DNA from: Linanthus parryae
Taxonomy: Eukaryota; Streptophyta; Magnoliopsida; Ericales; Polemoniaceae
Direction of reading: 5' to 3'
NCBI GenBank assembly: GCA_023055425.1
Contig: JALGPY010000007.1
Location: 12,906,001 to 12,970,000 of the forward strand
Length of the DNA stretch: 64,000 nucleotides
The translations under genes and the position numbers were made by a program. Below the pieces are notes generated by a model. That model worked only from the letters and a program-made list of their open reading frames with translations. It did not search any database and had not been told where the DNA came from. Within the stretch, counting starts at the first letter, position 1; every line of letters begins with the position of its first letter. Of this stretch, positions 34,913 to 46,711 are shown one piece after another.

Positions 34913-36259
34913 TGATGCGCAAACTAACGTGCTATTCGCAAGTATACGAATCGAGTAATACCAGATGTATTTGAACTTGGGTAATCGTTCCCACGAGGAC
35001 TGTTTTGAATTTTTCGAGCGATCAGTTTTAACTAGCAGAGTGTTAATGGAGGATTAGTTTGAGAGTGTGATTACTACTACGTACTAAAAATTAAACAACT
35101 AAAAACGTAAATATTTGTTGTGACGTTTTTATGAAAATCTCGAAGTTTGTAAAATCTAGGGTTTGGATACTAGGTCCCAGGATCCTCTAGGGTTTCTTCA
35201 GATTCACGTTCTAAGTCTGCTAGGGTTTCTAACCTGTCCTGATAGCCCGGGTCAGATTCTCCAACAGTTGGTCTATACGTTTTGGCTAGCCGTATCTCCC
35301 TTTCTCTTGTCGGTCTATTAGGGTAAGGTACTAAATCCTGTATTTTCTTCCTAACTCTAACCTGACGTTTTCACCTACAAGCTCGAGTCTGTAGCAATTC
35401 TGGTTCGCGACTCCGATCATGCATAAACGATAATAATCAAAGACAGAATAACTGATAGTACTGCTGAATTAAGATAACGTAATCATGAATCCATAATCAA
35501 ACTGCAGAACAATCTCTGGAAACGAAACCCGACGTTCACCGAGAACCTAGGTAAAAGGTCTAGCTACTAAACGACATAACTAAATAACAAAGTTTCTGAA
35601 ATTAAGAGAGAGAATAAGATCAAACTAAGTCTTCGGATCTAGATTCGCGCTTCCGTGCTCTCCGAGGAGCTTGTGTGCGTATATTACCCACAGAGTGTGC
35701 GTAAAATACGCACACAGTGACCCCGGAATGTGCTGTTTTCTTCTTGTCTGCGTATTTTCTTGCTGTGTGCGTATACTACGCACAGGTGTGCGTAAAATAC
35801 TCACACAGTGGCCTGTCCTGTCCAGTTTCTCTTCCTCTGTGCGTATTTCTCCTCCTTGTGTGCGTATAATACGCACAGTTGTGAGTAAAATACGCACACA
35901 GGGCCTTCCTCAGCCAGAAATATGCCCGACTGTCTGCTGTGTACGTACAATACGCACAGGTGTGCGTAAAATACGCACACAGCAAGCTCCTCCTCCCTTT
36001 TTCTGCCTCTTTTGCCTCCTCCTGCTTTCCCGCGTAGTTCCTGCTGCATTCACGAGCCCTTTTCCTGCATAGACAACACGAACACACCCGCGATCGTATC
36101 CAATAAAAGTACGGAAAATGCAGAAATTTATGAAGAGCAAATAAACGTCTTGTTCGTAAAACCAAGGCTTTCCGAGGGTGAATTCTGGCTAAAACATGAC
36201 TTTCCGACACAAAGGTACGTCAAATCGGGCTAAAAGATAACCCCTATTTGGCGTTATCA
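34913..36259 (-). mobile_element. Solo LTR, 1347 bp, nested in the Mutator-like element
   Basis: Starts TGATGCGC and ends GTTATCA, and is flanked by a perfect 5-bp direct repeat TGGCT (34908-34912 and 36260-36264), the signature of LTR-retrotransposon integration. No internal retroelement domains are present, so this is an LTR left by recombination. The minus-strand sense is likely because that strand begins TGATAACGCC, a start seen in plant Ty3/gypsy LTRs; superfamily is inferred. It contains the palindrome array at 35672-35982. Confidence 0.8.
35672..35982. repeat. Four spaced 45-bp units, each a pair of GTGCGTA palindromes
   Basis: Units start at 35672, 35764, 35857 and 35938, spaced 92, 93 and 81 bp. 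Each is about 45 bp and carries two adjacent dyads of the form TGTGCGTA-(2-3 A/T)-TACGCACA, separated by a few bases. Spacer sequences differ but are C/T-rich on the plus strand. The dyads make every frame look repetitive, which creates spurious ORFs on both strands. Confidence 0.85.
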
Positions 36260-37576
36260 TGGCTGCAAAACTAATTTCCCGCCAAGAAATCCGCATCTCA
36301 ACACCTTAATTCAACGACTAATGTCCATCATTGTCTAAGAAAGAGGGGAAATCAAGAGACACAAACAATTCAAAGCCATGATTCATTGTTAGAGCATTTC
36401 CAATGATCAATGTCCAACACAAATCGAAGGGAAACCGCATAAGGCCTTCAATGGTAGAAGGACAAAGAAAAAGGGCTTTCAAAGGTGAACACACATCAAA
36501 CATCAGATGCAAGACAACCCGAAACAATCCCAAACAAAACACCAATGGGATATAGCAAGAAACAAGAAACCCATCATAGAAGACGAAATCCATCTGATCT
36601 GGATCTAGATTGCTTTGATTTGTTCGGTTATGATTCCGAAACAAAGAGCAACTGTGAACATCAAACCCGGACAAGAAGATGGGGGCATGATAACCCATAC
36701 TCCGGTCAAGATGGAAGTGGATTAAACCACTCAAAACACACCAAATTTTCAAAGAGTAACAGAGGAGAAAGGTATCATGCTTCCCAAATTGCTATTGATA
36801 TCACCATTGCCATCTTTAACAACCCAATTGAACAACAAAGAAATCATCTGAACCATCAGAAAATCTCTCTCCCATATCCGATCGGCAAGCTCAATCTTTC
36901 TCGCTGGAGTAAAAAGCGAAGCATATCGACAATCACATATGCAGAGTCGATGATTTTGCCTGAATAAAACCCAATCGGGGCCTAACCCATATCGTGGCAA
37001 GATGATGTGTCTTCAACGGCGAGTGCATGAGTAAATGAATTGGACCCAAAAGAAGTTGAAGAATCAAATCGAGACTCAAATCCAAACCACCCACTCTCAA
37101 ATTCGTGTTATGGGTTTGGGGTTCTTGTCCAGTGGAATCAAAGATGGAGGTGATTTGGTAGGCTGTTCTTGGGAGGTGAAGAGAAAGAGAGTTAGCTATT
37201 GAAGATTAATGGGAAGTGAAAAATATATATTTATACTGTGTCATTTTTCTTCAATATTAGGATAAATATGTCTTTTTACCCCTGTTACCTCCATCCTCTA
37301 ACAGAGTGGTATTGTTATATACCCAAACACGAAGGATGCATTTATAATAACCCATACTCAAGGGGTAGTTTTTGTCTTTTACCCTAAAATAATAAGGGTG
37401 CATTGAAAGGGTGCGGTCTCTCAATGGAGCAATTATCATCTATCCCCAATTCACATCTCTAGCGTGACACAGAATCTTAAAACGATATCGTTTTAAGGGC
37501 CGCTAAACCCCAATGTTTAACCATTACGGCACTAAAACACACTTCCAGTCACGCCCACACAAACGAGGCCGCAACA

Positions 37577-40500
37577 ATGGAGACCTACGCATTACCTCTG
37601 TCACCGTCACCGTCGTCGTCGTCTTCTCCGGTACTCCAATCTAACAAACACCGCATTCCAAACCCTAGAAAATTCTCTCAGCTTTCGTTCTCGCACACTC
37701 CCTTCAAATCGCTCCACCTCTCTCGTCGTCTCAGATGCTGCTCGTCTTCTCCGTCTCCAATCGACGGCACCAGAAGTCTCTCCGTACAGGCGCCGATCTC
37801 CAATCGACGGTCCAGAAGCTTCCAACTGAACGCCGTCTCGGTTCCGGAGAATGCCGACGGAGCCGCCGCGACGGCGAAGGCGAAGGCTACGGCAAGGACG
37901 TTGCAGCTTCTTTCAATGTTCGCAATCTGGTACTCGTTGAACATCTGCTTCAACATCTCTAACAAACAGGTCTTCTTTTTCCCCCAATTTACCAATTTTG
38001 GTTTTGATTCGTCTGGTTCTACTTCTTCAGCTACCGATCTGGTTAACATTTTGCAAATTGGACGGTGATAGATGAATATTCTGAAAAAAAAAAATCGCGC
38101 GGTAGATAGTTATTTGTTTATTAATTATTGATGAAAAGGTGATTTTACTCGAGTTTGTGTACAATTAAAGCTAAAGGAAGGTCTAATTGGGGAAGGGAAC
38201 AAATGGCATATGTTAAAAGCAATCCATTGTCTTATTGGTCAAATGTGTAATTAATTGTATCTTGATGGCTTACAAGCTATAATTCAATTCATATGTGGAT
38301 TTGGTCAAAATGGTGGTTAATGGAACACTGCCAGATTAGAATGTCTCTTAGTGGATATGAGAAGAGTGACCTTTTTCGATATTAAATGTTTTGTCAGCAC
38401 CTTTTTTCCTCCTGAATAGAGAAAATCCTCATTTCAACGGGTTTTATATAAGGAATTTGGGCAAACACTGCAATTCTTATGTCAGCGTGTTGAATGTATT
38501 TCTGTTTATAGCTATCACTTGAATAAGTTCTGAAGCTCTTAATAAAGAATCGGAAAAGCTCGATTCAGCATTAGCCAGACGGCAAGTCGTGGGAAGCAAA
38601 GTTATAAAATTATCCGTTTTTGTGATAGAGAAATTAATGAGAATGTTAGTCTTTCCTGAAATAGCAAAATTGTGGTTCTGGCTGTGTATGGTGGACTTTC
38701 AACTAAAGAAACACTGGTTATGACTACTTTCACTGTTTGGTTCATTTCTTGTCCAATTTCGGTCTTCTCTTAAGACAGTCCACGGACCTACTTGAGCGGC
38801 TGTTAACTGACTTACATTTGCTATAGTGAACTACCTCTCTGTAATAGCTTCTGCAGTTATGGTTGCTCATTGCTCAGCATCACTACTTCCTCCGTCCGAT
38901 TTATATCGTCGTGCTTTTTTTCCAAGCATTTTGAGAACCTAATCCGGTTAGCATTATGATACACATGAATCTTTTCATGGTGTTGTAGAGTCAGTGTGGC
39001 TCTACAACACTATGAAAAGATTGGCAAATTCTTGTATCGTTCTGCTCGTCAACTCCTCAAAATGCTTGGAAGAAAAGTATGGCGATTATGATGGGATGAG
39101 GGAGCATACTTTAATGTTTTCAGGTTCTGAAGGTATTTCCATTCCCTGCAACGGTAACAGCTTTTCAATTTGGTTGTGGGACGGTGCTTATTCTATTAAT
39201 GTGGGGGTTTAATCTACATCCCAGACCGAGAATAACCAGATCACAGGTATTGATTTCAAGTGCAAATAGTTTCTCCCTTTTCTGATTCTGATGAATAATA
39301 TTATCCGTGAGGCAGGTGTTAAGTTTATGTCTCACTTTTTTCTGTACCCTTTTCAGTTTGCAACGATTCTACCATTAGCTATTATACACACTACTGGGAA
39401 CATCTTAACCAACATAAGCATCGGGAAGGTTGCTGTTTCATTCACTCACACAATCAAGGCTATGGAGCCGTTCTTCACGGTTATGCTGTCTGCACTATTT
39501 CTTGGCGTGGTAAGAACTCTGCATTACATTCAAGTTTTTATGTCACTTAATCTCATTAGTATACCCGGAGGTGGGTGGCCACCCGTAGTTACAAATTTTA
39601 TCAACCACTTGCAAAATGTACTTAATTTTACTGGAATATTCTGATAATTGAGCAACTTCTTGTCAACTTCCGCGTGCAGAGACCCAATATTTGGGTAGTT
39701 GCTTCCCTTTTGCCAATTGTCGGAGGAGTGGCATTGGCGTCTCTCACCGAAGCATCTTTTAACTGGTACAAGGAAAATCCATTTTCTCTTAGCATGAAGC
39801 AAGAAATCAACCTTAGTTTTGACATCTGATTTTTCTCCTGTTTTGGCCAGGGTAGGTTTCAGTAGCGCAATGGCTTCCAATTTGACTAACCAATCAAGAA
39901 ATGTACTCAGCAAAAAATTCATGGTAAATGAAGAGGTAAAAGTTTCTAACTTTGCTTCATGTACTTGCTTGGAAAAGGCCTGTCAACAAGTTCCCCAAAA
40001 TGCTTGTTTGCCTACCAAGTATCTCTGGTGATTCAAACAAATTCTCTCAGCTATCAGTCTGTTACGGACTTCATTAAGAACGAGTATAATAAGATTTTAA
40101 GTCACTTTAGTTTAGTCCCTAACTCGCGCTTTTTCTATACAGGAAGCTATGGACAACATCAATCTCTTCTCGATCATCACAATTATTTCTTTTCTCGTGC
40201 TGACTCCTATTGCTATTCTTACGGAAGGCGTCAAGTTTAGTCCGTCTTACCTGCGATATGCTGTGAGTCATATGTTTGAGATGAGTCACGTTATTTTTCT
40301 TTTTACTGATCAGATGTTCATTAGCGTATGACAATGGGACACATTTCGTTATGCTTGATCTCAGGCAAGTCAAGGATTGAATGTCAGAGAGCTGTTGCTG
40401 AGAGCTCTTGTTGCTGGCTTTTGCTTTCACACTTATCAACAAGTGAGGCTTTTTGTTGTTTGAGGTTTAAAGTTTATAGTTACTTTGCTTTCATGTACTA

Positions 40501-41627
40501 TCAATCATATCCGACAGACACAATGTTTTATTTCTAACTGGGTAGCCTGCAAAGTTCCGTATCCGCAGTTGTAACAGCCAGCATAGGTTATGGAACGAAC
40601 TACACATCTGTGAATATACGACACATTAATCTGTACACATTCCCACTGAAAGAGAGGCAATGTCTAAAACCCAAAACAAAATAAAAATGAGCGCCGGGTT
40701 CCTCTTACAAGCCATTGGCAACCAACCAAACTGTTACCTTCTCATAAACCCAGAGAAGTAATTAGACTTAGATGGCAATTTTTCATGTGTTCCTCACTGG
40801 GTAAGTTGTTTATGTGGATTTGGACATGTTTTCAAAGATAGCTCTAGCGCTTCCTGCTCGGTTACTTTTATGGATGAAACAAGGAATCAAAATGGCACTT
40901 ACTCCTCAAATCCTTTTGCTCTTCTTCATTCTAAATGGATCCCTTTTTCTTCTTCCAAATATGCTCATTCTTGGTTTGAGATCAGTATGGGCCCTGGTGA
41001 ATAGAAAATGTTGTTTAATATCATGGCTGTAGAAATTATGTTTAAAATTTCATCCAAACTCGTAGTCTACGGAGGGGTGAAGTAATTTGGGATTTTCACT
41101 TTTTGACTGCCAGCTTACCCAGTTTTCTTATTGTTATCTGGCATAATTCCTATTGTCAATTAAGAAAAAATTATGAGTTTGATATTAGCATCAAGTTTCT
41201 AGTGTCTCTGATACTTCTATTTACCTCCTGTCTGTAATCATGTATCGGAAGCAACAAAATGCTCTCTCGAGAAAGGTTATCATATTTCATTTAGTGCTCT
41301 AGTCTAATGAGCTTGTTATTACTGTTTTATATGGCCAGGTTTCTTATATGATTCTACAAATGGTATCACCAGTATCTCATGCAGTGGGGAACTGTTTGAA
41401 AAGAGTAGTGGTCATCGTGTCCTCAGTTCTCTTCTTCAGAACACCTGTTACGCCTATTAACTCTCTAGGTACATCGGTTCAACAGTTTTTTATGGCTAAA
41501 TCTTTCCATTTCGTGTTTGATGGCTATGTCTGACCGCGACTGGGTCTGGCTTTCAGGGACAGCGGTGGCTCTGGCTGGTGTCTTCTTGTATTCAAGAGCT
41601 AAGCGCATTAAACCAAAAGCAGAATGA
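37577..41627 (+). CDS. PPT: Plastid phosphoenolpyruvate/phosphate translocator, 9 exons
   Basis: Exchanges phosphoenolpyruvate for phosphate across the plastid inner envelope, feeding the shikimate pathway and fatty-acid synthesis. Exons: 37577-37969, 39124-39246, 39357-39509, 39680-39765, 39851-39935, 40143-40262, 40365-40442, 41339-41468, 41557-41627. All introns are GT-AG; total 1239 nt, 412 aa plus stop, no frame break. Residues 1 to about 100 are Ser/Pro/Arg-rich, as in a chloroplast transit peptide. The membrane domain runs from about 112 to 405, with [13 protein letters not shown] (200-212), [14 protein letters not shown] (261-274) and a [13 protein letters not shown] block from 364. 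These signatures separate PPT from the triose-, glucose-6- and xylulose-phosphate members of the family; paralogue PPT1 versus PPT2 is not decided. The exon 3/4 junction reads GVRPN where relatives usually have an acidic residue after FLG. The gene starts 193 bp after the Mutator-like element. Confidence 0.95.
38968..39022. repeat. Perfect-looking short hairpin in PPT intron 1
   Basis: Two 23-base arms (AATCTTTTCATGGTGTTG... and its complement) with a single mismatch and a 9-base loop. About 85 bases upstream lies TACTTCCTCCGTCCGATTTA (from about 38883), the start sequence of Stowaway-type MITEs, so the hairpin may be the core of a decayed Stowaway element. Confidence 0.6.
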
Positions 41628-42235
41628 CTTCGAAATCGTGAAACCAATAGCTGCAAAGTGGTTACTGAAGGTGTGGATTCAGAGAGGTACTTGACTGTTC
41701 AAATTCTTTGTGCATAATTGATAAGTGAAGGTGGATGAAAGCAATGATGTTGTTGAGACAAGGGGTCAAGTGATCCTAAAGTTTTGGGAAGTCATGTTTC
41801 TACGCTAGTTTTTCCTTTGTACCTGTAAAGAATTGCAGAGTGTTTGAAGAAGATGATTGTAAGAGATCAAAGTTGCAATGCTTGTTAGATTTTCTAAAAG
41901 AAATGTACTCTGAAAATCCATATAATGCCCTTTTGCAACACACCTTAGGGGTACCTCATTTTAGCATAAAAAAATTCTGAAAATCACCATTCAAGTTTCT
42001 ATTAGGGTGCCTTGGCATTAGGGCTGGCAATCAATCCAGCGGCCCCTCCAACCCAGCGTGGGATTTTACGGGCTTGGGTTCAACAAATTACGGCCCGTGA
42101 TGAGCTTGGCCTTGAAATTGGAGCCCAACCAACATATGTGTTGGATTTAGGTTATGTATCTTCGGCCCAATCCCGGCTCAGAGTTAAGTTTATTATTATA
42201 GGCAAGTATACTTTTTTAAGAAAGTAGAATTTCCA
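41628..42235. other. PPT 3' flank, with a repeat-like stretch
   Basis: The first 300 bases include the likely PPT 3'UTR (T-rich, AATGTACTC). From about 42017 to 42200 a GGGCTGGCAATC... start followed by GGCCC-type motifs resembles a GC-rich nonautonomous hAT-like repeat, but no partner end or target duplication is visible. Confidence 0.35.
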
Positions 42236-45200
42236 TTAATAAACATGTCCATCAACGGGAATTCCATCAAACTCAGTAGCCCAGGTCGGGTATCTACCCA
42301 GCTGAACTGTTACATTCGAAAGGTCGTAACCCTGCTTAGCAAATTTATGAGCCAACACATTGACACTTCTTGGACACCAGTTTACTCTATAATCGTCAAA
42401 GTGGGAGATAAGGACTTTGCAGTCCTGTAAGAGCATACCAAAACCAGACATATCTGATTGAGATGGTTCACCATCCATGAGGGCGGAGGAGATCCTTTGC
42501 AGGTCAGTTTCGACAATAATTCGTCGAATTTCCAGTCTACTTGCCAACAATAGTCCTTCCCGTACTGCAATGATTTCCGCCAAGCTAGCATCGGAGGCCA
42601 ACGGGAGTGGCCACGCCATCACTACAATTAATGTCTCTGTATTATCTCGCAATACCACCCCGAACGATCCCCCACATCCTTGTTTTTCCAGGACCCATCT
42701 ACGTTCAATTTCACAAAAAGTGGCCCAGGCGGCTTCCAACAATCGCCAGAAACATCATCCGCGACTTCACCCCTTCTGTGTTGGGGCCCACTGTGACAGA
42801 TTTGTTTCATGGGTAAATTACATATAACCGACCTGTGATTTGGGCTCGGTTCACCTATAGTACCCGTGGTATGAAAAGTTACACATAACTAACCGGTGTT
42901 ATGTCCCGTCTATCAGCAAGCTTTTCCATCCAAAAGTCCGTTAGAATATTTGTTCAAAATTGCAAAACTACCCAAATACTAGGATAAAACATAAATTGCC
43001 AACATATCCAAACTTCAAAATGCTAACATACCCCACCCAAATACTAGGATAAAACATAAATTGCCAACATATCCAAACTTCAAAATGCTAACATACCCTA
43101 CCATGAGTTCCACGACTTGTTGCACGCTGTAAAATATATACCATCCCCCACCTCAGAACTACATCACCATCTCCGAAGCACAAAACTCTTCAACCAGATT
43201 AGACTAGACTATATCATACCCCAACCACTCCATCCATGTTAGAACCTAATTCCATCACATTTCAATTCTCAAACCGAGACTCGAGATTTCGGGAAACAAT
43301 TTGGTTTCGGTTCTTCACTATTATAGCTTTTTGATCTTGGTTAGGGCAACAATTTGATTGGGAGTGTGACACAATGATGTTGGTGGTGGTGGCAATTCAG
43401 TGTTGAATTTGGGTGTAGAAGGTGGGTTTTTCTTCTATTTGTGTGTTATAGATATCGATTATCAATGGATTAAAGGTGCTTTCTAATAGGGGACTTTAGC
43501 TCAATTTCATTATTTTCTTGGTTTTAGGTTTGAGAAAGAGTAAGCGAGGGCGCGCGGTGGATTTCACGGCGGTTGCTTCAGTTCATTGTGGCTGGTTGCT
43601 GGGGATTAGGCGAATTAAGAAGAGAGGCGGTGGTAGGTGAATTAGTCCGTTGTGCGGGGAACCATGGTTGTGAAGGCTTGTTATGGTGGGTGTGGAGATG
43701 GGGGTTCAAATCGAGAGGAGAGAGACATCGAAAACTGCAGGGAATGGAGAGACAGCAAGAAAAATGAATAGCCGAGATAGAGGTTGGTCAAGTTTTAGGT
43801 CTGGAGGAGAAGATGACACTCAAATAAAATTCAAGGTAAATGTGTAATCAAAATCTGTGTGAACAAAAGCTAACAGTTAGACTTGCTATTGGAACTTTAT
43901 GTTAGTAAGCATAGTATTTGAGTAATTTTGCAAATTTGGAATAAATATCCTAACGGATCATTGGATGGAATAGCTTGTTGATAGATGGGCTATAGTACAG
44001 GTTAGTTACGTGTAACTTTTGAAACCACGGGTACTATAAGTGAACCGAGCCCAAAACACAGATCGATTATCTGTAATTTTACCCTTGTTTCATTCACGAG
44101 CGTAGTAACAATAGAAGTAAGTTCCTCTACTGTATGCAACACCCCATTAAAAACTTTTTGATTTCTACTCCACCAAATCGCCCACAAAGTGGTGATAAGC
44201 ATACCTTGCTTCTCCTTCGGCAACTTCTCTAAGGATTCCTCAATCCATGATGGTACCCGGTCATGAGTGGAGTGACAAGAATCCGAGCCTAACATCTATA
44301 CCCAAAGTCGTTTACTTGTTTTGCATCTCAAATATAGGTGAGCGTCAGACTCATCCTCTTTACCACATCTGCACATAGACGATGAACATTAATACCTCGT
44401 TTAACTAAACTCATCGTTGTCGGGAGCGAAGAATGGAACGCACGTCAAGCCGTAAACATTGCTTTTCGTGGAATGGGAAGTTTCTATATTTTGTGAACTT
44501 TACTTGACGTCGAGGAACTCGATTGTGCCCCAGCTCCTTGTAGCTCTTGGCATAATTCCTCTGCAATCAAATATCCCGTCTTTACTGAGTAGTTCCATTC
44601 TTTATCATAGAACCAACACCAAGTGTCCCTCTGAGCCGTATTTGGTAGCGGAATTAGTTGAATGATATCCTCATCTACCGAGTGTAGGGTTTCCGCAATA
44701 CGTGACATATCCCATCGTGTTGTAAAAGGGTCAATGAAGTAACTAACCGGGAGTTCCAACTGATCAATTCTTGGCGTGATAACTTTAAAATCCGATGGTC
44801 TTGGTATCCATCTATAGCGAAAAACGTCAGCCGTAGCCCCATCACCAATACGGTAGTAGACTCCCCTTCAAGAACTTTTCTACCCTCTAAGTCGGCGCGC
44901 CATGTTTTGCGACGGATTACACCTCAAAGTTGCTTCCATAAAATGAGACTCTGCAAAATATTTGGCCTTCATCACACGGGATAACAAAGACTCCAGTTGA
45001 GTCAAGATTTTCCATCCTTGTTTTGTCAGCAAAACAAGATCGAAAGATTGAAAGTTGTGAAATCCCAGTCCTCCATCACCCTTAGACTTTTTGATTTTCT
45101 CCCACGAAACCTAGCAAATCCGTTTATCTTTCCCATTCCTCTTCCACCAAAAATCCCAAAATGAGTCCCTCAATCCTATCACAAAGAGATAACGGTAATA

Positions 45201-45790
45201 GGAAGCAAGACATTAAGTAAATAGGGACAACCTGAATTACCAACTTCACAAGTATCTCCTTCCCCGTTGTGGAAAGGAATTTTTCATTCCATCAATTTAC
45301 TTTTGCATTAATCCTTTCCAATATACCTGAGAATACTGGCATCTTAGCCCTGCCAATCTTTGTAGGCATACCCAGATACTTCACAAAGACAGGAACACAC
45401 GACACTTCAAGCATAGCACACAGCGAATCTCGAGTTTCAACCCCCCCAGTAGTGGAAAACATAGTATTAGACTTCTGGAAGTTAATCTTTTGTCCCGACG
45501 CTTTCTCGTATTCCTGCAAAATCTGGTAAAAGGGCTGAGACCCCTGACTTGATTGCTTTCGAGAAAAAGATATTATCGTCCACAAATAGGGAATGCGAGA
45601 TTGCAGGACCACCCCTAGACACCTTGATCGGGGTAATAGTTTTGCGTATACCTGCATCGGTGAGAGAGAGACAAACCTTCAACGCAAACAAGGAAAAGCA
45701 CTTGCCCCAATTCCATCACCTATAATCATGCAAAATTTCCCAACTCTGAACATAGCAAGCTTCTGCACCTCAATGAAATGAAAACCTTGT
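42236..45790 (-). mobile_element. Second LINE, decayed, interrupted by a Mutator-like element
   Basis: Minus-strand pieces of an L1-type LINE ORF2 in order: RT with a degraded FVDD box (about 45600-45570) and YLGMPTKIGRAK near 45370; a zf-RVT/linker region (44759-44484, WCWFYDKEWNYSVKTGYLI); a WAIWWSRNQKVFNG block (about 44200-44160); and an RNase H domain (about 42760-42236) with FVKLNVDGSW, ETDLQRISSAL and VNWCPRSVNVLAHKFAKQG. ORF1 and endonuclease are absent. The copy is frame-shifted and split at 42811-44084. Confidence 0.85.
42811..44084. mobile_element. Mutator-like element, 1274 bp, perfect 9-bp target duplication
   Basis: Left end GGGTAAATTACATATAAC, right end GATTATCTGTAATTTTACCC; the inverted repeats match for about 85 bp, sharing GGGCTCGGTTCAC and TATAGTACCCGTGGT. 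Flanks are an exact TTGTTTCAT (42802-42810 and 44085-44093). Inside, a 65-bp unit starting CCCAAATACTAGGATAAAAC is tandemly duplicated (42971-43035 and 43036-43100). No transposase or recognisable captured gene. It sits inside, and so is younger than, the LINE at 42236-45790. Confidence 0.9.
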
Positions 45791-46348
45791 AAAATCATTC
45801 TTCTCCCCGGATCGGGTTTATCGTATTATCTCCATCCACTTGCCATCTGCTGATTAGGAAGACGCGGTGCACAACACTTAGGAAAATTCTATCAAATACA
45901 TTCTCTCTGAAACAGGTCAAGTACTTCAGCTTGCAAAAAGATTAAATTTACAGCTAATCGTAATTTGAAAATGTGTAAACAGAGCAGCCCAATAACAAAA
46001 TCTCTACTTTTTATTACATAAAGAAAAGCATCTGGGCCAGCAGAACACGCTTATATAAATGTTAAAAGCACGAGGTATTAACCTCAATCAAACCCTAGAA
46101 GACGCCGGAGAAGACAACGATGAAGCTTCCAATTGATTAATAAATTCTCCAGTCGCCGTCAGCGAGTCTGCTCTATTCCTCCAATATCGCCAACTGTAAG
46201 TCCTCTCAGAGCTTTTCATCTTTCGTGCTCTGTAATTATGCTAGGGCTTGGTGGTTTCACTTTTACCTCTGTATGACATCTTCACCTTCACTAAGGCCAT
46301 TCACCACTTAGTATATTGGTGCATAGTTCCGAAACCAGTAGAGACTAA
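45791..46348. other. Gene-free stretch with a possible orphan leader exon
   Basis: Sequence near 46090-46195 (CCTAGAAGACGCCGGAGAAG, then a GTAAGTCC donor-like site at about 46196) looks like the 5' leader of a plant gene, but no coding exons follow. A phrase of about 60 bases near 46250-46310 (containing CATCTTCACCTTCACTAAGG) recurs at about 50102-50154. Confidence 0.3.
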
Positions 46349-46711
46349 GGCTCTGTTTTGTTTGCAGTAAAATGTTTTACAAGGGAAAATATTTTACGCG
46401 TAAAATGTTTTGTGTGAAAAAGCTTTCCCTGCAATTCTTTTCTCGTGTTTGGTTGACTCTTGTCAAAACAGTGGGCCGTGACGGGTGGCGGCGATGGGTC
46501 GTGGTGGAGGTAGGTGGTAGTGGTGGTGGAGGTGTTAGAATGAATTGTTGTGTTCTTTCACTCTCCGGAAAATGACTTACGGATTTGAAATGTGTAAATC
46601 ATTTTATATCATTTGAGGGAAAACATTTTACTTCCAACCAAACAGCAACAAAACACCAAAACAAGGGAAAACATTTTACAGGAAAATGTTTACCACCAAC
46701 CAAACGGAGCC
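46349..46711. mobile_element. PIF/Harbinger-like MITE, 363 bp
   Basis: Left end GGCTCTGTTTTGTTTGCAGT, right end CAACCAAACGGAGCC, flanked by TAA on both sides. Subterminal GGGAAAACATTTTAC-type motifs are repeated in both orientations. Noncoding. Confidence 0.7.

Larger units (their letters stand above)
34459..37384. mobile_element. Mutator-like element, 2926 bp, long TIRs, carries a nested solo LTR
   Basis: Left end GGGTAAAACACAAAG and right end CTTTTACCC open inverted repeats that match over about 70-75 bp at roughly three quarters of positions, sharing CCTTGAGTATG and GGTATATA. Flanks are TAAAATAAA (34450-34458) and TAAAATAAT (37385-37393), a 9-bp duplication with one change. No transposase domain is visible, so it is nonautonomous. 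Next to the left TIR is a CAA/ACC-rich simple repeat (about 34730-34835). A solo LTR occupies 34913-36259. The remainder (36265-37250) is of unknown origin; a 160-codon frame there has no recognisable domain. The element ends 193 bp before the start codon of the translocator gene. Confidence 0.8.

Noticed and set aside
35625..36210. Overlapping ORFs on both strands with repeated RTIRT/CVRI-like words
   Set aside because: They are read through the TGTGCGTA palindrome array; the repeats make all frames open and self-similar, so this is not evidence for a protein.
36390..36420. Possible fourth MITE terminus (TTAGAGCATTTCCAATGATC)
   Set aside because: Resembles the GAGCATCTCCA family start but I found no partner end with TTA flank nearby.
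36485..36967. 160-codon plus-strand ORF inside the Mutator-like element
   Set aside because: Polar, low-complexity-like translation with no recognisable domain, in transposon DNA of unknown origin; no transposase motifs. Treated as a chance frame.
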